Assembly: GCF_030063285.1 (NCBI RefSeq)
Contig: NZ_JASISU010000002.1
Span: 682,001-746,000, forward strand
DNA length: 64,000 nt
DNA from: Pseudarthrobacter sp. PS3-L1
GTDB taxonomy: Bacteria > Actinomycetota > Actinomycetes > Actinomycetales > Micrococcaceae
Reading direction: 5' to 3'
Positions 47,910 through 57,452 of this stretch are shown here, piece after piece. Each line of letters starts with the position of its first letter. Position 1 is the first letter of the stretch. Both the position numbers and the translations under genes were made by a program. Under the pieces are notes generated by a model. That model did no database searches. It had not been told where the DNA came from and saw only the letters and a program-made list of their open reading frames with translations.

Positions 47910-48821
47910 TTACGGCGCCCCTCCGCGGGAAATCAGTTCCTTGGCGAGCCTGCGGTAGGCATCAGCGCCAATATGGTTACCGGCATAGCTGGTGATGGGC
48001 TCGGCGGCCACTGTGGCGTCAGCAAACTTGATTGACCGTTTGATGACGGTTTCGAAAACCTTGTCGCCGAATGCCTCAACAAGGCGGGTGATGACTTCCC
48101 GGCTATGAAGGGTCCGTGCGTCGTACATGGTGGCCAGGACACCATCAACCTGCAGGCGCGGATTGAGCCTGTCCTGTACTTTGTCGATGGTCTCGACCAG
48201 GAGCGCCACCGCCCGGAGAGCGAAGAACTCGCAGATCAGGGGAATGATGACGCCATGGGCGGCAGTCAGTGCGTTGACTGTCAGGAGGCCAAGGGATGGT
48301 TGGCAGTCGATGAGAACGACGTCGTATTCGTCTTCTACCTTTTTCAGCGCGCGGTCCAGGACTTGCTCACGGGCGACTTCGTTGACCAGCTGCACCTCTG
48401 CTGCCGAAAGGTCAATGTTGGCCGGCAAGAGATCAATATTCTCTGTTCCCGTGTGCTGGATGGCGTCGCGGATGTCGACCTTGCGGTCCATCAAGACGTT
48501 GTACACGGTGAGATCAAGCTCGTGGGGGTTGGTGCCCAAACCGGCGGAGAGCGCCCCTTGCGGGTCAAAGTCCACCACCAAGACTTTGCGGCCGAACTCC
48601 GCCAGTGCAGCGGCGAGGTTGATGGTGGAGGTGGTTTTCCCCACTCCGCCCTTCTGGTTAACCATGGCAATGACCCTGGCAGGACCGTGGGAAGACAGCG
48701 GCGTTGGTTCAGGGAATTCGCGGTACGGCCTGCCAGTTGGACCCATGACGGCGTCTTCCAGCTCGTCTCCCGCACCCTCCAGCGTCACTGCACCCTGCTC
48801 GCTGCTCACGTATCTATCCAC
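47910..48821 (-). CDS. ParA/Soj-type ATPase in the scpAB operon
   Basis: 303 residues from GTG 48819-48821 (MDRYVSSEQG); GTG 48807-48809 is an alternative, and a long upstream extension looks non-coding. NQKGGVGKTTSTINLAAAL carries Walker A (57-64). VVDFDPQGALSAGLG is the A' region, and VVLIDCQPSLGLLTVNAL is Walker B. A 46-residue acidic N-terminal part precedes the ATPase core. Counterpart of Rv1708. No parB is adjacent. Its place directly before scpA suggests a role in chromosome organisation. Confidence 0.9.
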   Translation of the reverse strand: MDRYVSSEQGAVTLEGAGDELEDAVMGPTGRPYREFPEPTPLSSHGPARVIAMVNQKGGVGKTTSTINLAAALAEFGRKVLVVDFDPQGALSAGLGTNPHELDLTVYNVLMDRKVDIRDAIQHTGTENIDLLPANIDLSAAEVQLVNEVAREQVLDRALKKVEDEYDVVLIDCQPSLGLLTVNALTAAHGVIIPLICEFFALRAVALLVETIDKVQDRLNPRLQVDGVLATMYDARTLHSREVITRLVEAFGDKVFETVIKRSIKFADATVAAEPITSYAGNHIGADAYRRLAKELISRGGAP

Positions 48822-48991
48822 ACTTTCAATGACGTTGACTGTCCATGCGCTGAATCTTCGGCGCCGACCTTTCCTGCCCACCACGTTACAGCCCAGCCGT
48901 CCCGAATTCCTGTTACTGCTGGATCCCTTTCCGTGAGCCTTGACTCTCTGGTAAAGGTCGAAGGTTCCTGTCAGGGGCTGGTTCACGAGAC

Positions 48992-49034
48992 ACCCAACAG
49001 CCCCCGCGGGCAGTGTCCGCGGGGGCTGTTGGGT
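48992..49034 (-). terminator. Terminator downstream of dctA
   Basis: A perfect 18-base stem, 48992-49009 with 49017-49034 (arm ACCCAACAGCCCCCGCGG), seven-base loop, lies 63 bases past the dctA stop and upstream of parA. It separates the accessory stretch from the parA-scpA operon. Confidence 0.75.
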
Positions 49035-49097
49035 AGGCATGAACTGACGTGGCGCGATCGGGCTGTCCGTAACCGGGCTCGGTTCAGGCTGGTGGGG

Positions 49098-50453
49098 TCA
49101 GGCGTTGGCCGGCACCCGGTCTGTTTCCTTTTCCTGGCGTTCGGTTGTCTCCGGAACATCGTGGCCAGCGATCATGGTCTGCTCATCAAACGGAGCAGTA
49201 CCGTTCAGGACCTTTTCAACCTGGACCGTGTCAATCTCTTTGACCCAGGTGCCCACCAGGACAGTGGCCACGGCGTTGCCGGTGAAGTTGGTCAATGCGC
49301 GCGCTTCCGACATGAACCGGTCGATACCAACAATGATGCCAACACCGCCAAGGAGCTCGGGCCGGTGTGCCTGCAGTCCCGCGGCAAGGGTGGCAAGGCC
49401 TGCTCCTGTGACACCGGCGGCACCCTTGGAAGCGATGATCATGAAGATCAGCAGCGAAACCTGCGATCCGAGGTCAAGCGGAGTGCCCATGGCGTTAGCG
49501 ACAAAAAGCGAAGCCATGGTCAGGTAGATGGCAGTGCCATCGAGGTTGAAGGAGTATCCCGTGGGAACTGTTACCCCAACGACCGGCTTCGAGACACCCA
49601 GGTGCTCCATTTTGGCAATCAGGCGGGGAAGAGCTGCCTCGGACGAAGATGTGGAGAAGATCAGCAGGTACTCACGGCCCAGATACTTCATGAGCTTGAA
49701 GATATTGAACCCCGTGACCACCTTGAGCAGGCCGCCCAGGATAACAACAATGAACAGTGCGCAGGTGACGTAGAAGGCAATCATCAGCGTCAGCATGCTC
49801 ACGATCGCCTGGAACCCTGTGGCACCGACGACGGCCGCGATAGCACCGAAGGCACCAACGGGAGCAAGCCACATCACCATGATCAGCACCCGGAAGACCA
49901 GCGCCTGTGCGTGCCCGATTGCCTTGAGGATCGGAGTCCCCTGCGGACCCATTTTCTGCAGGGCAAAGCCCACCAGGATGGCTGCAAGGAGTGTCGGCAG
50001 GACCGGGATTGAACCTGGGATGATACCCAAAAGGAAAGCCGCGGTGGGGTCCAGCGCAGCTGGCTTCGCAGGATCATAGGGCGTGAGCTTGAGGCCCTCG
50101 CCCGGGTGGATCATGTTGCCGACCACGAGGCCGATGGCGAGCGCGAAGGTCGACATGATCATGAAGTAACCAAGCGCCAACCCACCAACCTTGCCGACAG
50201 TCGCGGCTTTGGCAATGGAGCCAATTCCCAGCACAATGGTGCAGAAGATCACCGGGCCGATCATCATCTTGATCAGACTGATGAACCCGTCGCCCAGCGG
50301 CTTGAGTGATTTGCCGACCTCGGGGAACATGAGGCCTACGAGAGCTCCAAGTATCACCGCAGCTATCACGGCAATGTAGAGGTAGTGCGACTTGTCGAGG
50401 CCCTTACGGCGCTTCTTCAGCGTCGGCAGCGACTCTCCTCGTTGAGAGGCCAT
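49098..50453 (-). CDS. dctA: C4-dicarboxylate:cation symporter DctA
   Basis: 451 residues from ATG 50451-50453 with AAGGAG upstream. A DAACS-family secondary transporter with eight helices and two re-entrant loops. FSTSSSEAALPRLI is the Ser-rich hairpin HP1 motif; VPTGYSFNLDGTAIYLTMA is the TM7 substrate and Na motif; NFTGNAVATVLVG is in TM8. Likely substrates are succinate, fumarate and malate; related aspartate/glutamate carriers share the fold. Divergent from a DcuS/DcuR-type pair with a palindrome between, a typical dctA control arrangement. Confidence 0.9.
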   Translation of the reverse strand: MASQRGESLPTLKKRRKGLDKSHYLYIAVIAAVILGALVGLMFPEVGKSLKPLGDGFISLIKMMIGPVIFCTIVLGIGSIAKAATVGKVGGLALGYFMIMSTFALAIGLVVGNMIHPGEGLKLTPYDPAKPAALDPTAAFLLGIIPGSIPVLPTLLAAILVGFALQKMGPQGTPILKAIGHAQALVFRVLIMVMWLAPVGAFGAIAAVVGATGFQAIVSMLTLMIAFYVTCALFIVVILGGLLKVVTGFNIFKLMKYLGREYLLIFSTSSSEAALPRLIAKMEHLGVSKPVVGVTVPTGYSFNLDGTAIYLTMASLFVANAMGTPLDLGSQVSLLIFMIIASKGAAGVTGAGLATLAAGLQAHRPELLGGVGIIVGIDRFMSEARALTNFTGNAVATVLVGTWVKEIDTVQVEKVLNGTAPFDEQTMIAGHDVPETTERQEKETDRVPANA

Positions 50454-50545
50454 GGCGTATCTCCTTGTTAATGTTTCTGATGGGGCGCGGTGCGCTGTTT
50501 CAATGCCCAGCCCACCATCCTGTGTGATATCCATCATTAGGTAGG

Positions 50546-50563
50546 CAGTGAGCTGGCTCACTG
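50546..50563. promoter_or_regulatory. Palindromic operator candidate between dctA and the sensor kinase
   Basis: CAGTGAGC-TG-GCTCACTG is a perfect 8+8 inverted repeat with a two-base centre. It lies in the 141-base divergent region, 31 bases before the kinase ATG and about 93 before the dctA ATG. It suits a dimeric response regulator and is the strongest symmetric element there. Confidence 0.45.
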
Positions 50564-50594
50564 TTGCGTTCATATTGGTCGCAGAAAGGTGCTG

Positions 50595-52235
50595 ATGATC
50601 CAGCGTTGGAGCATTGCGAGGCGACTTTTTGTCGCGAACCTGTTGCTTGTCATTTCTTTCCTTGCCATTGCCGGGGCCGCAACGTTCGTCGATGCGCGGG
50701 ACCGCACCTACGACGAAGCCGGGGCTCGGATGAGGGGGATCGCCGTCACTGTAGCCGCCAATCCACTGGTTCTCAGTGCGGCAGAAAGTGCTGATCCGTC
50801 TGCGGTACTGCAGCCGTACGCCCAGGAGATCACAGCCTCGGCGGGGGTGGATTTTGTGACGATCATGGCGCCGGACCGGACCCGGTGGACCCACCCCAGG
50901 GAAGAAGAACTAGGTAAGCCCTACATAGGCTCCATTGATGCAGCGTTGGCTGGTCAGGTACTGACAGAGGTAACCACAGGAACGTTGGGTCCTTCGGTGC
51001 GGACCATCGCTCCGGTGCTGGACGAGGAAGGAAAAGTCCGCGCACTGGTGGCCGCCGGCATCACGGTCCGGGCGGTCGACATCGCCCTGACGTCCCGGCT
51101 ACCCGCACTTGTGGGGGTAGGAGCCGCCCTGCTCGTTGGCGGGTCGCTGCTTGCCTGGCTGCTCGGCACGTATCTGCGGAAAGTGACACGTGGTTGGGGG
51201 CCTGAACAGCTCGCCCAGCTTTTCAGTTACTACGAGTCGGTGTTGCACTCCGTACGCGAGGGGCTGCTCCTGATCGACACCCGTGGCCGCGTGGTCATGT
51301 ACAACGACCAGGCCGCCGAGCTGCTGGGCCTGGCCCCCTCCGAAGCCGCAGATCCAACCAATCCTCCTGCGCTGAGGAATCTCCCCCTCTCCGACGGGCT
51401 CCTGGAGCTTTTTGAATCAGGCCGCACCGTCCATGATGAAATTGTGCTGGCCGGACCAAGGATTCTGGTCATCAACCAACGTCCAGCCCACGGCCCGGCG
51501 CGCTCTGGTGCACGGCAACGGACAGCAACCTACGGAACAGTGGCAACACTGAGGGACCGGACGGAAATTGAGGCGCTGGGCAGCGAGCTGGAAACCATGA
51601 AGACGCTTTCTGATGCCCTCCGCGCCCAGACCCACGAACATGCGAATAGGTTGCACACCATGGTTTCGCTCATGGAGTTGGGGCGCACCCAGGATGCCCT
51701 TGATTATGCTACCCAGGACCTTGCCCTGAGCCAGCAACTCACAGACGACATGTTGAGGTCCGTGGATGAGCCCGTTCTGGGAGCCTTGGTCATGGGAAAA
51801 GTAGCGGAGGCGCACGAGCGAGGGGTGCACCTAGATGTCTCTACAGTGGGATCCGGGGCGGTGGAAGGGATCCACGTCCAGGATCTGGTGACAATCCTTG
51901 GTAACCTGCTGGACAACGCCATCGATGCGGCGGCTGACGGCCCTGCGCCACGGCGAGTGGACCTGGTCGTGGAGTCGGATCCCGAAGGGTTGGACATTGT
52001 GGTCCATGATTCAGGCTCCCCGCTGGAACCAGGGGCATTGGACACAATCTTCAGGCACGGTTACAGCACCAAGTCAGCGGGTCCGCTGGGGCGCGGAATA
52101 GGCCTGGCACTGGTACGTCAGGCAGTCCAGCGCCTGGGCGGAACGCTGACGCTCAATGGACGACGTGGCGCAAAGTTTGAGGTCTTCCTTCCGGCAGCCC
52201 TCCCCCAGCAGCAGAAAAAGGAGCATCGCCCGTGA
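50595..52235 (+). CDS. Sensor histidine kinase, DcuS/CitA type
   Basis: 546 residues from ATG 50595 (AAAGG five bases upstream; GTG 50589 is possible). Membrane helix (11-32), an extracytoplasmic PAS/Cache-like sensor (about 33-169) with DFVTIMAPDRTRWTHP, a second helix (170-193), a cytoplasmic PAS domain (about 210-330), and the kinase core. The phospho-acceptor is His347 in LRAQTHEHANRLHTM, the SpoOB-like motif of this family. NLLDNAIDAA and GRGIGLALV form the ATP site. It is expected to sense external C4-dicarboxylate or citrate. Overlaps its regulator as GTGA. Confidence 0.9.
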   Translation: MIQRWSIARRLFVANLLLVISFLAIAGAATFVDARDRTYDEAGARMRGIAVTVAANPLVLSAAESADPSAVLQPYAQEITASAGVDFVTIMAPDRTRWTHPREEELGKPYIGSIDAALAGQVLTEVTTGTLGPSVRTIAPVLDEEGKVRALVAAGITVRAVDIALTSRLPALVGVGAALLVGGSLLAWLLGTYLRKVTRGWGPEQLAQLFSYYESVLHSVREGLLLIDTRGRVVMYNDQAAELLGLAPSEAADPTNPPALRNLPLSDGLLELFESGRTVHDEIVLAGPRILVINQRPAHGPARSGARQRTATYGTVATLRDRTEIEALGSELETMKTLSDALRAQTHEHANRLHTMVSLMELGRTQDALDYATQDLALSQQLTDDMLRSVDEPVLGALVMGKVAEAHERGVHLDVSTVGSGAVEGIHVQDLVTILGNLLDNAIDAAADGPAPRRVDLVVESDPEGLDIVVHDSGSPLEPGALDTIFRHGYSTKSAGPLGRGIGLALVRQAVQRLGGTLTLNGRRGAKFEVFLPAALPQQQKKEHRP

Positions 52236-52960
52236 GCCATATTCGGGTCCTCATCGTTGAGGACGAGGCCATCGCGTCGGCTGCCCACGCAGCCTATATT
52301 GCCAGGTTGGAAGGTTTTGTCGTGGCAGGCACAGCACCTGATGGCCAGTCTGCGCTGCGGCTTTTGGGTGAGATGGCCGCAGCCGCAAAGCCTGTGGAAC
52401 TGGTGCTCCTGGACATGAATCTCCCCGACCTGCACGGCCTGGACATCGCGCGGCGGATGCACAGCGCCGGACTCTTTGCCGACATCATTGCCATCACAGC
52501 TGTCCGCGAACTGGCAGTTGTGCGCAGCGCTGTATCAGTTGGCGTCGTGCAGTACCTCATCAAGCCCTTTACTTTTGCAACATTCGCCGAAAAACTCTCC
52601 AACTACCGCTCCTTCAGGTTGCAGCTGGCCTCTCCGGAACCTGGTTCCGGACAGGCTCCGGCTTCACAGAACGACGTCGATCAGGCCTTCGCGAGCCTCC
52701 GCACACCCTCCGAGTCACCGCTGCCCAAAGGACTGGCACCCTCCACCCTGGATGCAGTGAGTTCTTTCCTGAAAGCGCAGACCGCAGCCGTCTCCGCCAC
52801 GCAGGTGATGGATCCGCTGGGCATGTCCAGAGTCACTGCAAGGCGTTACCTGGAGTTCCTAGCAGACTCGGGGTCCGTCTCGCGCTCAGCGCGCTACGGG
52901 ACCCCCGGCCGTCCCGAGAATGAGTACCTGTGGACGGGAAGGCAATCCCCGAAAGGCTGA
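52232..52960 (+). CDS. Response regulator, DcuR/CitB type
   Basis: 242 residues from GTG 52232 with AAAAGGAG upstream. Receiver domain (1-120): acidic pair Glu10-Asp11, phospho-acceptor Asp61 in LLDMNLPD, and a Lys in the IKPFTF loop. The C-terminal helix-turn-helix includes AVSATQVMDPLGMSRVTARRYLEFL, the DcuR-type DNA-binding region. It probably controls dctA from the palindrome at 50546-50563. Coupled to the kinase by a four-base overlap. Confidence 0.9.
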   Translation: MSHIRVLIVEDEAIASAAHAAYIARLEGFVVAGTAPDGQSALRLLGEMAAAAKPVELVLLDMNLPDLHGLDIARRMHSAGLFADIIAITAVRELAVVRSAVSVGVVQYLIKPFTFATFAEKLSNYRSFRLQLASPEPGSGQAPASQNDVDQAFASLRTPSESPLPKGLAPSTLDAVSSFLKAQTAAVSATQVMDPLGMSRVTARRYLEFLADSGSVSRSARYGTPGRPENEYLWTGRQSPKG

Positions 52961-52974
52961 TAGTCGCGCCTTTC

Positions 52975-52982
52975 TGTATACA
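52975..52982. promoter_or_regulatory. GntR operator candidate, distal copy
   Basis: TGTATACA, a perfect palindrome extended to TGTATACAC, lies 117 bases before the gntR ATG, just after the response regulator gene. An identical copy lies 84 bases downstream. Confidence 0.45.
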
Positions 52983-53058
52983 CAGGTCACTTCAATGAGT
53001 CGTCGAAAGCTAGTTGTAGAAGAACATTGCTGTCGGCACTAGCTCTCTCACTCCTGAA

Positions 53059-53066
53059 TGTATACA
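53059..53066. promoter_or_regulatory. GntR operator candidate, proximal copy
   Basis: A second TGTATACAC lies 33 bases before the gntR ATG, where it could overlap the -10 region of the gntR-prpDBC promoter. The 84-base distance is eight helical turns, so both copies face the same side of the DNA. Confidence 0.5.
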
Positions 53067-53091
53067 CTCGAGGGGACGAGGAGGAGCAACG

Positions 53092-53739
53092 ATGCGCGCC
53101 AGCGACAAAGCATACAAAGCCCTGCGCACTGACATCCTGGAGTGGCGGCTCCCCCCTGGATCAGTCCTTGCAGAAGTGGAGCAGGCAGCCCGGCTAGGCA
53201 TCTCCCGAACTCCGCTCCGGGAGGCCCTCGGCAGGCTCAGCGCAGAAGGACTGACTACTCCGGGACGGCGTGGCGTGGTGGTGACCTCCATTTCACTGGC
53301 GGACATCGACGACCTTTTCGAAGTCCGCGGCACCCTCGAGGTCAAGGCTGCGAGCTTCGCAGCGCAGCGCGGTGACCGCTCAGTTTTTGCCGCACTCCAT
53401 CCTGAGCTCCTGCGAGCGCCTCTCCTGTTGACGCCCGCCGATCCTTTCCGCACCGACTACTACGACCTGGTGGCCCGGCTCGATGCCGCAATTGACGACG
53501 CAACCACCAACACCTACCTTGTCAGTGCCATCCGCGGACTCCGCGTCCATCTGGCCAGGGTGCGGCGCTTGGCAGCCAACGACGTCGAACGCCTCACGGA
53601 GGCCGCAGCCGAACATGCGGCAATCGCTGAGGCAATCGCCGCAGGTAACCCTGACTTCGCCACGGCCGCCACCACCGTCCACCTGCACCGCAGTCTTTCG
53701 CACATCAAAGCCACACATCGAGAGGAACCCCATGGTTGA
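53092..53739 (+). CDS. GntR-family regulator (FadR/FCD type) of the prp operon
   Basis: 215 residues from ATG 53092 with GAGGAGGAG upstream. N-terminal winged helix: [24 protein letters not shown] and the wing GRRGVVV. The C-terminal helical FCD domain (about 75-210) has conserved Asp/His residues for a metal-bound carboxylate ligand. It overlaps prpD by eight bases, so it is the first gene of the methylcitrate operon and probably controls it; two copies of TGTATACAC upstream suggest autoregulation. Ligand unknown (2-methylcitrate or a related acid is plausible). Confidence 0.87.
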   Translation: MRASDKAYKALRTDILEWRLPPGSVLAEVEQAARLGISRTPLREALGRLSAEGLTTPGRRGVVVTSISLADIDDLFEVRGTLEVKAASFAAQRGDRSVFAALHPELLRAPLLLTPADPFRTDYYDLVARLDAAIDDATTNTYLVSAIRGLRVHLARVRRLAANDVERLTEAAAEHAAIAEAIAAGNPDFATAATTVHLHRSLSHIKATHREEPHG

Positions 53740-55252
53740 GCTCCACCCCGTCCGCGTCTATTCGAGCGACGAAAAACTGGCCCGCGAGGACCAGCTGGCC
53801 CACAAGATCGCCCGGGTCGCGGCTGATCCCGTTCCGGTCACCGACGACGTCACGGACATGGTCATCAACCGCATCATTGACAACGCATCCGTGGCGGTTG
53901 CCTCCCTCAACCGGGCCCCCATCATTTCCGCCCGGGCCCAGGCGCTCAGCCATGCTGCCAGCACCGGAGGACGCGGCGCCGGGATCTTCGGCGTAGGCGG
54001 GCGAGTCTCCCCCGAGTGGGCAGCCTGGGCCAACGGTGTGGCCGTCAGGGAGCTCGACTACCACGACACTTTCCTGGCAGCAGACTACTCGCATCCTGGC
54101 GACAACATCCCACCATTGCTGGCCGTTGCCCAGCATGCCGGGCTCAGCGGAGCCGACCTCATCCGCGGTATCGCCACGGGCTACGAGATCCAGGTGAACC
54201 TGGTCAAGGCCATCTGCCTGCACAAGCACAAGATTGACCATGTGGCCCATCTGGGCCCCTCAGCCGCTGCTGGCCTGGGTACGCTCCTGGGGCTCGACGT
54301 CGAGACAATCTTCCAGTCCATCGGCCAGGCACTGCATACGACGACTGCAACGCGTCAGTCGCGCAAGGGAGAAATCTCCACCTGGAAGGCCCATGCACCG
54401 GCCTTCGCCGGCAAAATGGCAGTGGAAGCCGTTGACCGAGCCATGCGCGGACAGACGTCCCCCGTACCCATTTATGAGGGTGAGGACGGTGTCATCGCCT
54501 GGATGCTTGACGGTCCCGAGGCAGCATATGAGATCCCCCTTCCCGCAGCTGGCGAAGCCAAACGGGCCATCCTGGACACCTATACCAAAGAACACTCGGC
54601 GGAGTATCAGGCACAGGCCTGGATCGACCTGGCCCGTAAGCTCCACGACGAGCACCCGGAAACGGCCGATCCCGCGAACGTGGCCACCATCCTCATCCGG
54701 ACTAGCCACCACACGCACTTTGTCATCGGTTCCGGAGCCAACGACCCCCAGAAGTACGATCCCAGCGCCAGCCGCGAGACCCTGGACCACTCGATTCCAT
54801 ACATTTTTGCCGTCGCACTCCAGGACGGCTCCTGGCATCACGTGGATTCCTATACGCCGGAACGCGCGGCCCGCCCGGACACTGTTGCGCTGTGGCACAA
54901 GGTCACCACTGAGGAGGATCCGGAGTGGACGCGCCGTTACCACTCACTGGACATCGCCGAGAAGGCTTTTGGCGGCTCAGTAGTGATAACGCTGACGGAC
55001 GGCACGGTGATTGAGGACCAGATTGCCGTGGCTGATGCACACCCCCTCGGCGCCAGGCCCTTTGCCCGGGAACAATACATCCACAAGTTCCGGACCCTGG
55101 CGGAAGGTTTGCTGGACCAGGCAGAAATCGACAGGTTCCTCGCCGCCGTCGAACGTCTCCCGCAGTTGGAGGCCGGTGAACTCGATCAGCTGAACCTCAC
55201 TGCTGCCGACGGTGTCATTGATCTCGCTGCCGCACCGGCTGGACTCTTCTGA
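53732..55252 (+). CDS. prpD: 2-methylcitrate dehydratase PrpD
   Basis: 506 residues from ATG 53732 (AGAGGA upstream). MmgE/PrpD family. [19 protein letters not shown] is the active-site segment; [27 protein letters not shown] and [24 protein letters not shown] are family signatures. It dehydrates 2-methylcitrate to 2-methyl-cis-aconitate. Second gene of the gntR-prpD-prpB-prpC operon; its stop overlaps prpB by one base (TGATG). The re-hydrating aconitase is not in the window and is presumably supplied by the general enzyme. Confidence 0.93.
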   Translation: MVELHPVRVYSSDEKLAREDQLAHKIARVAADPVPVTDDVTDMVINRIIDNASVAVASLNRAPIISARAQALSHAASTGGRGAGIFGVGGRVSPEWAAWANGVAVRELDYHDTFLAADYSHPGDNIPPLLAVAQHAGLSGADLIRGIATGYEIQVNLVKAICLHKHKIDHVAHLGPSAAAGLGTLLGLDVETIFQSIGQALHTTTATRQSRKGEISTWKAHAPAFAGKMAVEAVDRAMRGQTSPVPIYEGEDGVIAWMLDGPEAAYEIPLPAAGEAKRAILDTYTKEHSAEYQAQAWIDLARKLHDEHPETADPANVATILIRTSHHTHFVIGSGANDPQKYDPSASRETLDHSIPYIFAVALQDGSWHHVDSYTPERAARPDTVALWHKVTTEEDPEWTRRYHSLDIAEKAFGGSVVITLTDGTVIEDQIAVADAHPLGARPFAREQYIHKFRTLAEGLLDQAEIDRFLAAVERLPQLEAGELDQLNLTAADGVIDLAAAPAGLF

Positions 55253-56157
55253 TGCTGTACTCGAATGTCACAGCAGAAGAAAAACGACGTCGGCTTCGGG
55301 CGCTGCTGGACAGTGGCACTACCGCCCAGTTCCCCGGGGCCTTCAACCCCCTGTCCGCCAGGCTCATTGAGGAAAAAGGTTTCGCTGGTGTCTACATCTC
55401 TGGCGCAGTACTCGCAAACGACCTGGGCCTGCCGGATATCGGGCTGACAACCCTCACCGAGGTGGCCACCCGGGCGGGCCAGATTGCACGGATGACCGAC
55501 CTCCCTTCGCTGGTGGACGCGGATACGGGTTTTGGTGAACCCATGAACGTGGCCCGGACCATTCAGGAACTGGAAAATGCAGGCCTGGCCGGATGCCATA
55601 TCGAGGACCAGTTCAATCCCAAGCGGTGCGGACACCTTGACGGCAAAAACGTGGTGGACTCCGATACAGCCGCCAAACGCATTCGGGCGGCCGCCGACGC
55701 CCGACGGGATCCCAACTTCCTGATCATGGCAAGGACCGACATCCGGGCCGTTGACGGTCTGGAAGCTGCCACCACCCGAGCCCGCGAGCTAGTGCAGGCG
55801 GGCGCGGACGCCATTTTCCCAGAGGCGATGCGCACGCTTGAGGAGTTCCAGGCCATTCGCGACGCAGTGGAGGTGCCCATCTTGGCCAACATGACCGAGT
55901 TCGGCAAGAGCGAGCTCTTCACTCTCGAGCAGCTACAGGGCGTCGGCGTCAATCTGGTGATTTATCCGGTCACGCTGCTTCGTAGTGCAATGGGCGCCGC
56001 CGAGCGTACCCTTGACTCAATCGCAGCAGACGGAACGCAGGAATCGCAGGTCAGCTCCATGCTCACGCGGTCCCGGCTGTACGATCTGGTGGATTACCAG
56101 GCCTACGATCACTTCGACAGCAACGTGTTCAACTTTCAGGTCCCAGGTACTAACTGA
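55252..56157 (+). CDS. prpB: 2-methylisocitrate lyase PrpB
   Basis: 301 residues. Isocitrate-lyase superfamily. KRCGH (124-128) carries the catalytic Cys126. VDADTGFG binds Mg. QFPGAFNPLSARL and CHIEDQ are family marks. It splits 2-methylisocitrate to pyruvate and succinate, closing the methylcitrate cycle. Length and the KRCGH motif separate it from true isocitrate lyase (over 400 residues, KKCGH). Confidence 0.94.
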   Translation: MLYSNVTAEEKRRRLRALLDSGTTAQFPGAFNPLSARLIEEKGFAGVYISGAVLANDLGLPDIGLTTLTEVATRAGQIARMTDLPSLVDADTGFGEPMNVARTIQELENAGLAGCHIEDQFNPKRCGHLDGKNVVDSDTAAKRIRAAADARRDPNFLIMARTDIRAVDGLEAATTRARELVQAGADAIFPEAMRTLEEFQAIRDAVEVPILANMTEFGKSELFTLEQLQGVGVNLVIYPVTLLRSAMGAAERTLDSIAADGTQESQVSSMLTRSRLYDLVDYQAYDHFDSNVFNFQVPGTN

Positions 56158-56219
56158 CCTGCAGATCACCGGCCCCGGCAGCAGCACGGGACCGACCCCA
56201 CGGAACAAAGGAGTTTCCC

Positions 56220-57359
56220 TTGGCTGACACAGACATTCGAAAGGGCCTTGCAGGAGTGGTGGTGGACTACACCGCTGTCTCCAAGGTCAACCCTGAGACC
56301 AATTCACTGCTCTATCGCGGTTATCCGGTGCAGGAACTTGCCGCACAGTGCAGTTTCGAGGACGTGGCCTATCTGCTGTGGAACGGTGAACTTCCCACAG
56401 CAGAACAGAGCGCAGCCTTCTCCGCCCGTGAGCGGGCAGGACGTGCCCTCGACCCGGTGGTGCGCCAGGTTATCGACGCGCTGCCAAAAACCACCCATCC
56501 GATGGATGTCTGCAGAACAGCAGCGTCTGTCCTGGGAGCCCGCCATCCACTGGCCGAAGATTCCTCGACAGAGGCCAACATGACCAAGGCAATCGACCTG
56601 TTCGCTGCCATGCCAGCCGTTGTTGCCTATGATCAGCGGCGGCGCCATGGCGGGGAACCGCTGTCTCCGCGTGATGATCTTGGGTATTCGGCAAACTTTC
56701 TCTGGATGACTTTTGGAGAGGTCAAAGCGCCGGACGTGGTGGCAGCTTTTAATGTGTCAATGATTCTCTACGCAGAACACTCTTTTAATGCCTCTACCTT
56801 CACGGCCCGGGTCATCACCTCCACCCTCTCGGATCTGCATTCCGCCGTGACAGGCGCTATCGGGGCGCTCAAGGGCCCCCTGCACGGCGGAGCAAATGAG
56901 GCCGTGATGCACACGTTTGACGAAATTGGGATCCGCTCCGAGGAATCACTGGAGGAAGCTGCAGCGCGGGCCAAGGCCTGGATGGAGGACGCCCTCGCTG
57001 CCAAGAAGAAGGTCATGGGATTTGGCCATCGGGTCTACAAGCACGGGGATTCCCGAGTCCCCACCATGAAGGCCGCCCTCGATTCCATGGTGGAACATTA
57101 CCGCAGGCCAGAATTGCTGGGGCTTTATAACGGACTGGAACAAGCCATGGATGAGGCCAAAGCCATCAAGCCGAACCTTGACTACCCGGCAGGACCGACC
57201 TATCACCTGATGGGTTTTGACACGGCCACTTTCACTCCCCTGTTTGTTGCCAGCCGCATCACGGGCTGGACAGCTCACATCATGGAGCAGGCAGCGGCGA
57301 ACTCCCTGATTAGGCCATTGAGCGAGTACAACGGCCCGGCGGAACGCCACCTGCCCTAG
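56220..57359 (+). CDS. prpC: 2-methylcitrate synthase PrpC
   Basis: 379 residues from TTG 56220 with AAAGGAG seven bases upstream. Citrate-synthase fold. The catalytic set is His222 (GPLHGGANE), His270 (GFGHRVYK) and Asp321 (NLDYPAGPTYHLMG), with His187 in AEHSFNAST for substrate binding. The short length and prp context favour propionyl-CoA plus oxaloacetate as substrates, though such enzymes often accept acetyl-CoA as well. Last gene of the operon, 62 bases after prpB. No prpE is seen. Confidence 0.92.
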   Translation: MADTDIRKGLAGVVVDYTAVSKVNPETNSLLYRGYPVQELAAQCSFEDVAYLLWNGELPTAEQSAAFSARERAGRALDPVVRQVIDALPKTTHPMDVCRTAASVLGARHPLAEDSSTEANMTKAIDLFAAMPAVVAYDQRRRHGGEPLSPRDDLGYSANFLWMTFGEVKAPDVVAAFNVSMILYAEHSFNASTFTARVITSTLSDLHSAVTGAIGALKGPLHGGANEAVMHTFDEIGIRSEESLEEAAARAKAWMEDALAAKKKVMGFGHRVYKHGDSRVPTMKAALDSMVEHYRRPELLGLYNGLEQAMDEAKAIKPNLDYPAGPTYHLMGFDTATFTPLFVASRITGWTAHIMEQAAANSLIRPLSEYNGPAERHLP

Positions 57360-57452
57360 CTGAACGGCCCCGCAGACGGCGGCAGGCCGGGCGCAACGGT
57401 GCGAGGTCCGCTGAGATCAGTCACCCGCAGCCCGGGCCTGCCGACGTCGAAC

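Noticed and set aside
48105-50012. A 635-codon open frame on the plus strand across parA and dctA
   Set aside because: It runs antisense through two clearly recognised genes and their terminator, with no motif, no ribosome site and the codon pattern of a GC-rich shadow frame.
55252-56157. Isocitrate lyase of the glyoxylate shunt
   Set aside because: 301 residues and KRCGH with prpD and prpC as neighbours indicate 2-methylisocitrate lyase.
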